Shown here: positions 5,876-13,787 of the stretch, in pieces
Position numbering within the stretch: the stretch's first letter is position 1
Layout: every line of letters starts with the position of its first letter
Assembly (NCBI GenBank): GCA_019245555.1
Contig: JAFARH010000191.1
Coordinates: 1 to 15,809 of the forward strand
From: Betaproteobacteria bacterium
Lineage (GTDB): Bacteria > Pseudomonadota > Gammaproteobacteria > Burkholderiales > SG8-39
Reading direction: 5' to 3'
Length of the DNA stretch: 15,809 nt
Made by a program: the position numbers and the translations under genes
The notes under the pieces: model-generated
Database searches by the model: none
Seen by the model: the letters and a program-made list of their open reading frames with translations, nothing else
Told to the model about the DNA's origin: nothing

Positions 5876-7259
5876 GGCGCGGCCGGCGCTCCTCGTCGTC
5901 GACGATGATGCGCTCATCACCGACACGCTCGCGTTTGCGCTCGGTAGCGATTTCGAGGTTCACGCCTGCGAGTCGCGCGCGAGCGCCATCGCACTCCTGC
6001 GCCAGCTCGATAGCCCGCCCCCGCTCGCGCTCGTCGACCTCGGTTTGCCACCCTCGCCTCACTCGCCCGACGAAGGCTTCCAGCTGATCGCGGATCTGCT
6101 CGCGCATTCGCCGAGGATGAAAATTTTCGTTCTCTCGGGCCAGAACGACGCAGCAAATGCGCGCCACGCGCGTGCGCTCGGCGCCTGGGAGTTCGTCGCC
6201 AAGCCGAGCGACCCGAAGCTCTTGCGTCGGCTTCTGTCGCGTGCGCTCGAGGCGCCGGCGGGTGATGAAGCCGATCTCGTCGGTGACAGTGCCGCGATAG
6301 CAAAGCTGAAAAGCCAGATCGCGCAATTCGCTGCTTCGCCCTATCCGGTTCTGATCGAAGGCGAATCGGGCAGCGGAAAAGAGATGGCGGCGCGCAGCCT
6401 CCATCGCCTGTCACCACGAGCCGGACGCCCGTATCTCACGCTCAACTGCGCGGCGATCGCACCAACTCTCGTCGAGCCGACGCTCTTCGGCTACGTGAAA
6501 GGCGCGTTTACCGGCGCTGCGGCCAACAAGTCCGGATATTTCGAGGACGCGGAGGATGGGACGCTGCTCCTCGATGAGATCGGCGAGCTGCCGCTCGAAT
6601 TGCAGGCGAAGCTCCTGCGCGTGCTTGAAAACGGCGAATACCAGCGCGTCGGCGAGACGCAGCGGCGCACAGCGCGCTGCCGGGTCATCGCGGCGACGAA
6701 CCGCGACCTGCGCCGCGAAGTCAGAAAGGGCGGCTTCCGCGCCGACCTCTACCACCGGCTCTCCGTCTTTACGCTGAGCGTACCCCCGCTTCGCGAGATG
6801 GAGGGCGACAAACTCGTGCTGCTCGAGCACTTTCGCCAGCTCGCAGCGCACCAGGGTGGAACGCAAGCCTTCGAGCTCGACGCCGCGGCGACGGCGCGCT
6901 GGCAGCGCTACGACTTTCCCGGCAATGTGCGCGAGCTGCGCAACATCGTCATACGGCTGGCGACCAAATATCCAGGCCAACGGCTATCGGTCGCCGAGCT
7001 CGAGCCGGAGCTCGACCTCGAGTCGCCGGCGCCCACGACCGGCACGGAAGGCGGCGCGATCGTCGAGCAGGCATTGCGGCAGCTCGAGCGCTCCGGCGGC
7101 TTCAACCTGGATGACACGCTGAAGAACTGGGAGCGTGGATACATCGAGGCGGCGCTGCGGCTCACGCGCGGCAATGTCAGCCAGGCGGCGAAGCTCCTCG
7201 GCATCAACCGCACCACGCTCTATAGCCGGATGAATACCTCCGGCGGAGAGGAGAAATAG
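5847..7259 (+). CDS. Sigma-54-dependent response regulator, NtrC family, PrsR-like receiver
   Basis: This 470-residue product is a full NtrC-type activator. The receiver (about 14-135) has acidic residues Asp19-21, phospho-acceptor Asp64 in LALVDLGLPP, Ser97 and Lys119 (FVAKPSDP). The insertion after LGLPP (SPHSPDEG) and the GQNDAANA motif resemble the PEP-CTERM-associated regulator PrsR. The AAA+ domain has Walker A GESGSGKE (172-179), an intact GAFTGA sigma-54 contact loop (219-224) and Walker B GTLLLDEIGELP. A Fis-type helix-turn-helix ends the protein (GNVSQAAKLLGINRTTLYSR). The GTG at 5847 is the only start before the receiver and overlaps the upstream ATPase by 29 bases. No histidine kinase is encoded in the window. 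Since it precedes the pilus genes, it probably activates them or genes elsewhere with sigma-54, but I found no convincing -24/-12 site here. Confidence 0.92.
   Translation: MTTSPQSLPEARPALLVVDDDALITDTLAFALGSDFEVHACESRASAIALLRQLDSPPPLALVDLGLPPSPHSPDEGFQLIADLLAHSPRMKIFVLSGQNDAANARHARALGAWEFVAKPSDPKLLRRLLSRALEAPAGDEADLVGDSAAIAKLKSQIAQFAASPYPVLIEGESGSGKEMAARSLHRLSPRAGRPYLTLNCAAIAPTLVEPTLFGYVKGAFTGAAANKSGYFEDAEDGTLLLDEIGELPLELQAKLLRVLENGEYQRVGETQRRTARCRVIAATNRDLRREVRKGGFRADLYHRLSVFTLSVPPLREMEGDKLVLLEHFRQLAAHQGGTQAFELDAAATARWQRYDFPGNVRELRNIVIRLATKYPGQRLSVAELEPELDLESPAPTTGTEGGAIVEQALRQLERSGGFNLDDTLKNWERGYIEAALRLTRGNVSQAAKLLGINRTTLYSRMNTSGGEEK
7249..7253 (+). promoter_or_regulatory. Ribosome-binding site that supports the CTG start of mshM
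   Basis: AGGAG lies in the last codons of the upstream regulator, inside the purine-rich run GGAGAGGAGAAA. It ends seven bases before the CTG at 7261, an ideal spacing. No ATG, GTG or TTG occurs in the mshM frame between the in-frame stop at 7231 and position 7381, so this site points to CTG initiation. Confidence 0.6.
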
Positions 7260-7260
7260 C

Positions 7261-8709
7261 CTGGCGCTCTATCTCGAGCACTTCGGACTGAACGAACCGC
7301 CGTTCCGCATCACGCCGCACACCGATTTCTTCTTCGAAGGCGCGGAGCGCGGCGCGACACTCGAGGCGCTCGCCTATGCGGTGCTGCACGACGAAGGCAT
7401 CGTCAAGGTCTCGGGCGAAGTCGGCAGCGGCAAGACGATGCTTTGCCGGATGCTGATGGAGCGCCTGCCCGCCGAAGTGGCGACGATCTATCTCGCCACG
7501 CCGTCTTTCGCACGCGAAGAGATCCTGCAGGCGATCGCCGACGATCTCGAACTCAAGCTCTCGGAGCGGCGCACCGTCGCGCTTCGCGAGCTGCAGGAGC
7601 ACCTGATTACCCTCTATGGCGCCGGGCGTCGCGTCGTGATCCTGATCGACGAGGCGCACGTCATGCCGGAGGACACGCTCGAGCAGGTGCGGCTCCTCTC
7701 CAACCTCGAGTCGAGCCGGCACAAGCTGCTTCAGATCGTGCTCTTCGGCCAGCCCGAGCTCGACGCCACCCTCGCCAAACCGTCGCTCCGTCAGCTTCGC
7801 GATCGCATCACGCATAGCTTCCGCATGCGGCCCCTGCCCACGGCAGAAGTCGTCAAGTACCTGGACTTCCGCATGCGCGCGGCCGGCTATCGTGGACCGC
7901 AGGTGTTTGCGCCGCGCGCCGGGCGGATGCTTGCGAACGCCTCCGGCGGCCTCACGCGTCGCATCAACATCCTCGCCGACAAGGCGCTGCTTGCTGCCTA
8001 TAGCGAGACGAGCCATGCGGTCACCAACCGCCATGTCAAGGCGGCTATTGCCGATTCCGAGTTCGCCGCGTCGTCGCGCCCGCGCACGCTGCGCCCGGCC
8101 CTGCTGATCGCCCTGGCTGCCGCGCTCGGCCTCGCGGCCGGCGCCGGAATTCAATGGCTGCTCAATGAGCCGCAGGCACCGGTCGTTCCGGTGCAGGCGG
8201 CGGCGCCGAAACCGATGCCGCCGATGCTGCGGCCGGCTGCTAATAGCGAAGAGCTGGAGACCGAGCTTGACCTCCAGGAAGAAGCCGACGCGATCACGGC
8301 GGCCGACGCCGAATCGCAGCCGCCCCAGCCACTGATGACGCCGAATCAGCGCAGGCGCCTGCAGGCCTATGCCACCGGCGGGCAGAAGCTCCTCTCCGAA
8401 CGAATCGCTGCCACGCGCAATTTGCTCGACCGCGCGCCGGATGAGAGCTACGCCATCGAGCTCTTCATCACCGAGAACCCCGAGCCCGCGCGCATGGAGC
8501 GTTTTCTCATCCGCGCGCGCGACATGGTGCCCCTCTCCGACGTCTACCTCATCCCGATGGGAGCCGGCAGCCAGCGCATGCGCGTCATCTACGGCTCCTT
8601 CGAAAGCGCGAAAGACGCCCAGGAAGCCGAGCGGCGATTGCCCCCGAAATACCAGCAGGCTTTCCGTACGGCACCGCGCAGCTTCGCGGAGTTGCGCAAG
8701 CAAATGTAA
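7261..8709 (+). CDS. mshM: MshM, ExeA-like AAA+ ATPase with C-terminal SPOR-like domain; CTG start
   Basis: MshM-type ATPases assist assembly of the MSHA pilus secretin at the cell envelope. Read from CTG 7261 the product has 482 residues and begins MALYLEHFGLNEPPFRITP, the expected N-terminus for the ExeA/MshM family (known there as YLxxFGLxxxPF). Walker A is GEVGSGKT (52-59), Walker B is VVILIDEAHVMP, and LLSNLESSRHKLLQIVLFGQ is the family block that follows. One transmembrane helix lies at about 280-301 (LLIALAAALGLAAGAGIQWL), then a Pro-rich periplasmic linker and a SPOR-like domain near 400-470 (YAIELFITENPEPARMERF ... MRVIYGSF), suggesting peptidoglycan binding. The first canonical start (GTG 7381) would fall just before Walker A and lose 40 conserved residues. 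The gene follows the regulator stop by one base. Confidence 0.9.
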   Translation: MALYLEHFGLNEPPFRITPHTDFFFEGAERGATLEALAYAVLHDEGIVKVSGEVGSGKTMLCRMLMERLPAEVATIYLATPSFAREEILQAIADDLELKLSERRTVALRELQEHLITLYGAGRRVVILIDEAHVMPEDTLEQVRLLSNLESSRHKLLQIVLFGQPELDATLAKPSLRQLRDRITHSFRMRPLPTAEVVKYLDFRMRAAGYRGPQVFAPRAGRMLANASGGLTRRINILADKALLAAYSETSHAVTNRHVKAAIADSEFAASSRPRTLRPALLIALAAALGLAAGAGIQWLLNEPQAPVVPVQAAAPKPMPPMLRPAANSEELETELDLQEEADAITAADAESQPPQPLMTPNQRRRLQAYATGGQKLLSERIAATRNLLDRAPDESYAIELFITENPEPARMERFLIRARDMVPLSDVYLIPMGAGSQRMRVIYGSFESAKDAQEAERRLPPKYQQAFRTAPRSFAELRKQM

Positions 8710-8750
8710 ATCCGGGAAAACGCCTGCGCGACAGGCGGTTACGCCGGATT
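8709..8750 (+). other. Nested inverted repeat between mshM and mshL, possible RNA switch or processing hairpin
   Basis: Beginning at the last base of the mshM stop codon, AATCCGG (8709-8715) pairs perfectly with CCGGATT (8744-8750). Inside it CGCCTG (8721-8726) pairs with CAGGCG (8732-8737) around a five-base loop CGCGA. A competing hairpin can form from GGCG (8734-8737) and CGCC (8742-8745) with a GTTA loop, so two folds are mutually exclusive. No T-run follows, so it is not a standard rho-independent terminator. It could stabilise or separate parts of the operon message. Confidence 0.4.
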
Positions 8751-8784
8751 CCTCAGGCAACTCCGTGTTATCCTTGCGGCCAAA

Positions 8785-8789
8785 GGGAG
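8785..8789 (+). promoter_or_regulatory. Ribosome-binding site of mshL
   Basis: GGGAG within AAAGGGAGC lies nine bases before the ATG at 8799. It supports that start, which also places a lipoprotein signal peptide at the N-terminus. Confidence 0.5.
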
Positions 8790-8798
8790 CTTGCGGAA

Positions 8799-10604
8799 AT
8801 GAATTGGGGAAGAAGGGCGGCAGTCGGTGTGCTCGCGTGCGCGCTCGTCGCCTGCGGCCAGCCCCCCATCAAGCCGGCAGAAAACCATATCAAGGCCGGC
8901 GAGGTCGCGCCGACCGGCAGCATTCCGCCGCCGGTTCAGATCAGTCCGGTGCTGCCGAAGCCGAGAGCCGGTGCTCGCCCTGAAACCTATAGCGTGGTGG
9001 TGAACAACGTGCGCGTGCAGGAGTTGCTGTTTGCGTTGGCCCGCGACGCGCGGCTGCAGATCGACATTGATCCCAACCTCAGCGGATCCGTGACGCTGAA
9101 CGCGATCGACCAGACACTGCCGCAGCTCCTCTCCCGCATCACGCGCCAGGTCGACATGCGCTACGAGCTGGACGGCGACACGCTCGTCGTCATGCGCGAC
9201 TCGCCGTTCCTGCGCTCCTACAAGATCGACTACCTGAGCGCCGCGCGGAATGTTCAGATGAAGTCCACCGCCTCAACCGTGTTCGGCCAGGGCCAGGGGC
9301 AGGCGGACGTCAATAAGACCGGGGCTCAAACACAGGTCGACCTCCTATCGCAAAACACGCTGTGGGAATCGATCGTGCAGAACGTGAAGGACATCCTGCG
9401 CGAGACCGACCGCATCATTCCGGCGGCGACGGCTGGCGCGGCAGCAGCGGCGCCTGCTGCGAGCGCGCCGGGCGGCGCGGCCGCACCGGGTGCCGCCCCC
9501 GCGACCCCGCAGCCGGCGATCCCGGCAACGCCATCCCTGACGCCAAGCGCGACTTATCAGGAGGCGGCGTCGGTGATCGCCAATCGCGAAAGCGGCGTTC
9601 TCTACGTTCGCGCAACAGCCAAGCAGCACGAGCGAGTGCAGGAATTCCTCGACCAGGTAATGGCCGGAGCCAAGCGTCAGGTCTTGATCGAAGCAACCGT
9701 GGCCGAGGTGCAACTTCGCAATGAGTATCAGCGCGGCATCAGCTGGGAGCGCCTGCGCGCGCCGGGCCAGTCCGGCGTGAGCGTCAATCAGCCGCCGATC
9801 CCGCCCAGCACCTCGGCTACTCCGGCGTTCAATGCCAACCCGCTGGTCATTACGTTCCTCTCGGCCGGCAGCAATCTCAGCGTTACGCTGAGCCTGCTCG
9901 AGCAGTTCGGTGACGTGAAAGTGCTTTCGAGTCCCAAGCTCTCCGTGCTCAACAACCAGACGGCGATCCTGCGGGTCACCCGCGACATCATCTACTTCAC
10001 CGTAACGCCCTCGAGCCAATCGGTCACCGTCAGCGGCGGCGGCACAGCGGCGCTGCCCGCCACATTCACGACCACACCGAACATCGCCGCCGAGGGCTTC
10101 ATGATGGCGGTGCTTCCGCAGATCAGCCCGGCGGATTCCGTGGTGCTCAACGTGCGGCCGACGATTCGCCGCCGCGTCGATTCCGTTCCCGACCCGAACC
10201 CGGCCTTGCAGGCGACGACGAGCAATCCGAATGCCGTACCGAACATCATCCCGATCTTCGAGACCCGCGAATTCGATTCGATTCTGCGGCTGCAGAGCGG
10301 GCAGATCGGCGTGCTCGCCGGGCTGATGCAGGATATCGTCGAGAACACCGACACGGGCGTGCCAGGACTTCGCAGCATTCCAATCATCGGCGAGATCTTC
10401 AGCAGCCGCAGCAACCTCAGCCGGAAATCCGAGCTCGTCATCTTCCTGCGCGCCACGGTGATCAACGATCCGAGCATCGAGGGCGACTACCGTAGCCTGA
10501 AAAACCAGCTGCCCGACCAGGATTTCATCCGCCGACCGAATCCGCAGCGCGACGAACCGCCGCTTGGCCCGGGCGACAAGCCGATGGGTAGCTCGGCGAA
10601 ATGA
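8799..10604 (+). CDS. mshL: MshL, outer-membrane secretin lipoprotein of the MSHA-type pilus
   Basis: MshL forms the outer-membrane channel through which the pilus emerges. The 601-residue product starts with a lipoprotein signal peptide (MNWGRRAAVGVLACALVAC), lipobox LVAC with Cys19. A short N-terminal secretin/TonB domain follows at about 60-115 (VNNVRVQELLFALARDARLQ). A low-complexity Ala/Pro linker occupies about 206-249. The secretin core comes next: QVLIEATVAEVQLRNEYQRG, LEQFGDVKVLSSPKLSVLNN, and the C-terminal signature VPGLRSIPIIGEIFSSR with SELVIFLRATVI. The tail is charged and Pro-rich. The secretin, with mshN, mshE and mshG directly after it, fits MSHA rather than type II secretion or PilQ. 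Its stop overlaps the mshN start (ATGA). Confidence 0.92.
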   Translation: MNWGRRAAVGVLACALVACGQPPIKPAENHIKAGEVAPTGSIPPPVQISPVLPKPRAGARPETYSVVVNNVRVQELLFALARDARLQIDIDPNLSGSVTLNAIDQTLPQLLSRITRQVDMRYELDGDTLVVMRDSPFLRSYKIDYLSAARNVQMKSTASTVFGQGQGQADVNKTGAQTQVDLLSQNTLWESIVQNVKDILRETDRIIPAATAGAAAAAPAASAPGGAAAPGAAPATPQPAIPATPSLTPSATYQEAASVIANRESGVLYVRATAKQHERVQEFLDQVMAGAKRQVLIEATVAEVQLRNEYQRGISWERLRAPGQSGVSVNQPPIPPSTSATPAFNANPLVITFLSAGSNLSVTLSLLEQFGDVKVLSSPKLSVLNNQTAILRVTRDIIYFTVTPSSQSVTVSGGGTAALPATFTTTPNIAAEGFMMAVLPQISPADSVVLNVRPTIRRRVDSVPDPNPALQATTSNPNAVPNIIPIFETREFDSILRLQSGQIGVLAGLMQDIVENTDTGVPGLRSIPIIGEIFSSRSNLSRKSELVIFLRATVINDPSIEGDYRSLKNQLPDQDFIRRPNPQRDEPPLGPGDKPMGSSAK

Positions 10605-11986
10605 GCCTGCTGCTCGAAGCGCTGAAAAAAGCCGAGCGCGCAAAGGAAGAGGCGCAGCGCCGCGCAAAAGAAGGCGGCCAAGCCGCAGAAGGTGTCGCGC
10701 CGACCGCGGAGCCGGAGCGCAAACCCGTCCTCACGCGCGACAAGCTGCCGGACATCGCCTCGACGCCGCTCGAGATCCTGAACGACGACCTCGTGCCGCC
10801 GCCGACCGCGAAGCCCGCTGTGCGGCCCGAACCGACGCTCGAGCCGTTGGAAGGGCCGCCGCCTCCGCCGAAACCCACACCGCGTGCCTCGCCAGCAAAG
10901 CCTGCCGCGAAAGCCGCGGCCGCGGACGAGCAGACGGAAGCGGCAGGACGCGCGAGCGCCCGCAAGGTCTTCGAAGCGAAGTTCCGCGAGCCAAATCCGA
11001 AGATGCCGTTCTACATCACGATCAGCGCGCTGGGCGTCTTCGCGATCGGTACCGTGATCTATTTCTGGTACCAGCTGCGACCGCCGCCGTCGCTCGTCAA
11101 CCTGAATCCGCCGCGGCAAGCGGAGACCGCCGTCGCCGATGCAGGCCCCGCACCGAAGCCTGGCGCTGTGGCGCCGATAGTCGCCGCGCCGAACGCGATC
11201 CCGGGCCTGCCACCGAGCGGCGTATCTGCCGCGACTCCGGCTCCATCTCCCGCCACGGCTGCGGCGCCGGCACCCGCGGCGGCTCCTGCAGCGGCAGCGC
11301 GACCCGCACCGGCTGAGCCGCCGGTCGAATCGACGCGGCCGCGTCAGCGCGTAGCCGAGGTACAACCCGCTCCGCTCGCGCGCGAGCCGAGCCCGCGAGT
11401 CCTGCGCAATGCTCCTGAAGTGAACCCCAAGGTCGAAGCCGGCTATGCCGCTTACACCGGCGGCGACCTGGCGTCGGCGCGCAGCGAATATGAGCAAGCC
11501 CTGCGCGACGAGCCGACGAATCGCGACGCGCTTCTCGGTCTAGCCGCGATCGACGTGCGCGGCGGGCGCTACGAAAGCGCCGAAGCGCTCTACATGCGCG
11601 TGCTGCAGATCGAGCCGCGCGACGCGCAGGCGCAGGCCGCGCTGATCTCGCTGCGTTCGGGCCGCAGCGACCCGCTCGCCACCGAGAGCCGTGTCAAGTC
11701 GCTGCTCGCCGCAGATCCTTCGGCGCACGCCCTCAACTTCACGCTCGGCAACCAGCTCGCTCAGCAAAACCGCTGGGCAGAAGCGCAGCAGGAATACTTC
11801 AAGGCTTACACCGCGGATCCGGAGAACGCCGACTTCGCCTACAACCTGGCGGTGAGCCTCGATCACATGCGCAAGCCTCAGCAGGCACTCGACTACTACC
11901 AACGTGCGATCTCGCTCTCGCAAAAGCGCGGCGCGAGCTTCGATCTGGGTGCGGCCAAGACGCGCGCCAGTGAACTTTCCCGCTGA
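10601..11986 (+). CDS. mshN: MshN, single-pass TPR protein of the MSHA-type pilus
   Basis: The 461-residue product begins MSLLLEALKKAERAKEEAQ, a cytoplasmic motif typical of MshN and GspB-like proteins. A long Pro/Ala/Lys-rich stretch follows, then one transmembrane helix at about 135-158 (PFYITISALGVFAIGTVIYF). A very Ala/Pro-rich periplasmic linker runs from about 160 to 265. The C-terminal 185 residues are tetratricopeptide repeats, for example GDLASARSEYEQALRDEP, GRYESAEALYMRVLQIEP, NRWAEAQQEYFKAYTADP and RKPQQALDYYQRAISLS. The role is inferred from the family and position: an envelope-spanning assembly factor that bridges the inner-membrane motor and the MshL secretin. The ATG overlaps the mshL stop, so the two are coupled. 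The sequence alone would also allow a generic TPR protein. Confidence 0.88.
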   Translation: MSLLLEALKKAERAKEEAQRRAKEGGQAAEGVAPTAEPERKPVLTRDKLPDIASTPLEILNDDLVPPPTAKPAVRPEPTLEPLEGPPPPPKPTPRASPAKPAAKAAAADEQTEAAGRASARKVFEAKFREPNPKMPFYITISALGVFAIGTVIYFWYQLRPPPSLVNLNPPRQAETAVADAGPAPKPGAVAPIVAAPNAIPGLPPSGVSAATPAPSPATAAAPAPAAAPAAAARPAPAEPPVESTRPRQRVAEVQPAPLAREPSPRVLRNAPEVNPKVEAGYAAYTGGDLASARSEYEQALRDEPTNRDALLGLAAIDVRGGRYESAEALYMRVLQIEPRDAQAQAALISLRSGRSDPLATESRVKSLLAADPSAHALNFTLGNQLAQQNRWAEAQQEYFKAYTADPENADFAYNLAVSLDHMRKPQQALDYYQRAISLSQKRGASFDLGAAKTRASELSR

Positions 11987-12039
11987 CAGAAACTGTTTAC
12001 TGCGGAAAACCACACACCGGGACCGGCTAGAGCAGCCTT

Positions 12040-12045
12040 TATCAT
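12040..12045 (+). promoter_or_regulatory. Possible -10 element upstream of mshE
   Basis: TATCAT, a five-of-six match to the -10 consensus, lies in the 68-base gap between mshN and mshE. Transcription would start around 12052, almost at the ATG (12055), which has no Shine-Dalgarno sequence. No -35 hexamer is visible at the right distance, so the element may be spurious. Confidence 0.25.
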
Positions 12046-12054
12046 AGTGTCCGA

Positions 12055-13764
12055 ATGAACGCGCCCACCAACCCCCAGGCCAAGCGCCACCTCGGTCAGA
12101 TCCTGATCGACCAGGGCATCCTGACCGAGGACCAGCTGCGCATCGCGCTCCTCGAGCAGACGAAGAGCCACGTGCCGGTCGGGCGGCTCTTGGTCCAGCT
12201 CGGCTTCGTCTCCGAAGCGACGCTGCGTGATGCGCTCTCGGAAAAGCTCGGCTTGCAGGCGGTCGATCTCAGCCACATCATCGTTGATCCCTCGGCCCTG
12301 AAGCTCGTGCCGCGCGACATGGCGCGCCGATACCACGTATTCCCCGTTGCGCTCGATCGCCAGCAGCGCAAATTCATCGTCGCGCTCGCCGACACGAACA
12401 ACATCGTTGCGCTCGACCAGCTGCGCGCGCACCTCAAGGGCGACTACGAGATCGAGCTGCGCATCGCCGGCGATTCGGAGATCGAGCGCGCGATCGAGCA
12501 CTACTACGGCCATGAATTCTCGATCGACGGCATCCTCAAGGAGATCGAGACCGGCGAGATCGACTACACGACGGTCGCCGAAGGCGATGAATATTCGCAG
12601 CCGGTCGTGCGGCTGATTTCGGCGCTCCTCGCCGATGCGGTCGAGCGCGGCGCCTCCGATATCCACTTCGAGCCGGAGCAGAACTTCCTCCGCATCCGCT
12701 ACCGCATCGACGGCGTGCTGCGCCAGATCCGGAGCTTGCACAAGACCTACTGGCCGGCGATGGCAGTGCGCCTGAAGGTGATGGCCAAGATGAACATCGC
12801 CGAAACTCGCGCGCCGCAGGACGGACGCATCTCGGCGACGATGTCAGGCCGCGTGGTGGATTTCCGCTGCGCCAGCCTGCCGACGACACACGGCGAGAAC
12901 CTGGTGCTGCGCATTCTCGACCGGCAGAAGGGCATCGTGCCGCTCGACAAGCTCGGCCTTGAGGAATCGCAGCTCGAGCTCTTGAAGCGCATGATCGCGC
13001 GGCCCGAGGGCATCATCCTCGTTACCGGTCCGACGGGCAGTGGCAAGACGACCACCCTCTACTCCATCCTGAACCACATCAACTCGGATGGCGTGAACAT
13101 CATGACGTTGGAAGACCCGGTCGAGTATCCGATGACCCTTATCCGGCAGACCTCGGTGTCGGAGGCGGCGAAGCTCGACTTCGCCAACGGTATTCGCGCA
13201 CTGATGCGCCAGGACCCGGACGCGATCCTCGTCGGCGAGATCCGCGACCACGAGACCGCCGAGATGGCGTTCCGCGCCGCGATGACCGGCCACCAGGTGT
13301 ACTCGACGCTCCATACGAACTCCGCGGTCGGCGCCTTTCCGCGTCTGACGGACATCGGCGTCGTGCCCGACATCCTTGCCGGCAACATCATCGGCATCAT
13401 TGGCCAGCGCCTGGTGCGCAAGCTGTGCCGCACATGCCGTCAGTCTTACGATCCCGACGCGCGCGAGCGCAAGCTGCTTGGCATTGCGCCGACCGATGCG
13501 GCGACGATCTACCGCGCCGTGGGCTGCGAGCAATGCGATTACCAGGGCTACCGCGGCCGCTCGCAGATCCTCGAGATGCTGAAGATCGACTCTTCGATCG
13601 ACGAGCTCGTCGCGCGCCGCGCAACTGCCCGGGAGATCCTTACCGCGGCTCGTGCCGGCGGCTTCCGCACCCTTGCCGATGACGGCGTGCGCCAGGTGCG
13701 CGCCGGCGCGACAAGCCTGGACGAAGTCATGCGTGTGGTCGACCTGACCGACCGCATGGCATGA
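12055..13764 (+). CDS. mshE: MshE, pilus extension ATPase with c-di-GMP-binding MshEN domain
   Basis: MshE powers pilus extension from the cytoplasmic face of the inner membrane. The 569-residue product opens with two tandem MshEN motifs: HLGQILIDQGILTEDQLRI at about 12-30, and VGRLLVQLGFVSEATLRDAL at about 42-61. In the family these bind cyclic di-GMP; the first Arg of motif one (RLG) is His here. The secretion ATPase core follows, with the Asp box EPEQNFLRIRYRIDG, Walker A GPTGSGKTT (near 325-333), the block TLEDPVEYP, Walker B ILVGEIRDHETAEMA and the His box TGHQVYSTLHTN. A zinc-binding four-cysteine module is intact (CRTC ... CEQC). Length and domain order are those of MshE/PilB. The ATG has no clear ribosome-binding site. 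Confidence 0.94.
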   Translation: MNAPTNPQAKRHLGQILIDQGILTEDQLRIALLEQTKSHVPVGRLLVQLGFVSEATLRDALSEKLGLQAVDLSHIIVDPSALKLVPRDMARRYHVFPVALDRQQRKFIVALADTNNIVALDQLRAHLKGDYEIELRIAGDSEIERAIEHYYGHEFSIDGILKEIETGEIDYTTVAEGDEYSQPVVRLISALLADAVERGASDIHFEPEQNFLRIRYRIDGVLRQIRSLHKTYWPAMAVRLKVMAKMNIAETRAPQDGRISATMSGRVVDFRCASLPTTHGENLVLRILDRQKGIVPLDKLGLEESQLELLKRMIARPEGIILVTGPTGSGKTTTLYSILNHINSDGVNIMTLEDPVEYPMTLIRQTSVSEAAKLDFANGIRALMRQDPDAILVGEIRDHETAEMAFRAAMTGHQVYSTLHTNSAVGAFPRLTDIGVVPDILAGNIIGIIGQRLVRKLCRTCRQSYDPDARERKLLGIAPTDAATIYRAVGCEQCDYQGYRGRSQILEMLKIDSSIDELVARRATAREILTAARAGGFRTLADDGVRQVRAGATSLDEVMRVVDLTDRMA

Positions 13765-13787
13765 AGCCATAGGTTGAAAGCCGGCTT

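Noticed and set aside
5111..5926. 271-residue minus-strand open frame opposite the ABC ATPase
   Set aside because: Composition is atypical and it lies antisense to a clear ATPase with all its motifs.
8709..8750. Rho-independent terminator after mshM
   Set aside because: The hairpin is not followed by a T-run, and the pilus genes continue on the same strand.
7204..8760. 518-residue minus-strand open frame opposite mshM
   Set aside because: Low-complexity Arg/Glu/Leu composition, no recognisable motif, fully antisense to an intact ATPase gene.
8751..8798. Sigma-54 (-24/-12) promoter before mshL
   Set aside because: TTGC at the -12 position is present, but the -24 GG and surrounding bases do not match the consensus.
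9345..10667. 440-residue minus-strand open frame opposite mshL
   Set aside because: Antisense to the secretin core, Arg/His-rich, no family motif; a reverse-frame shadow.
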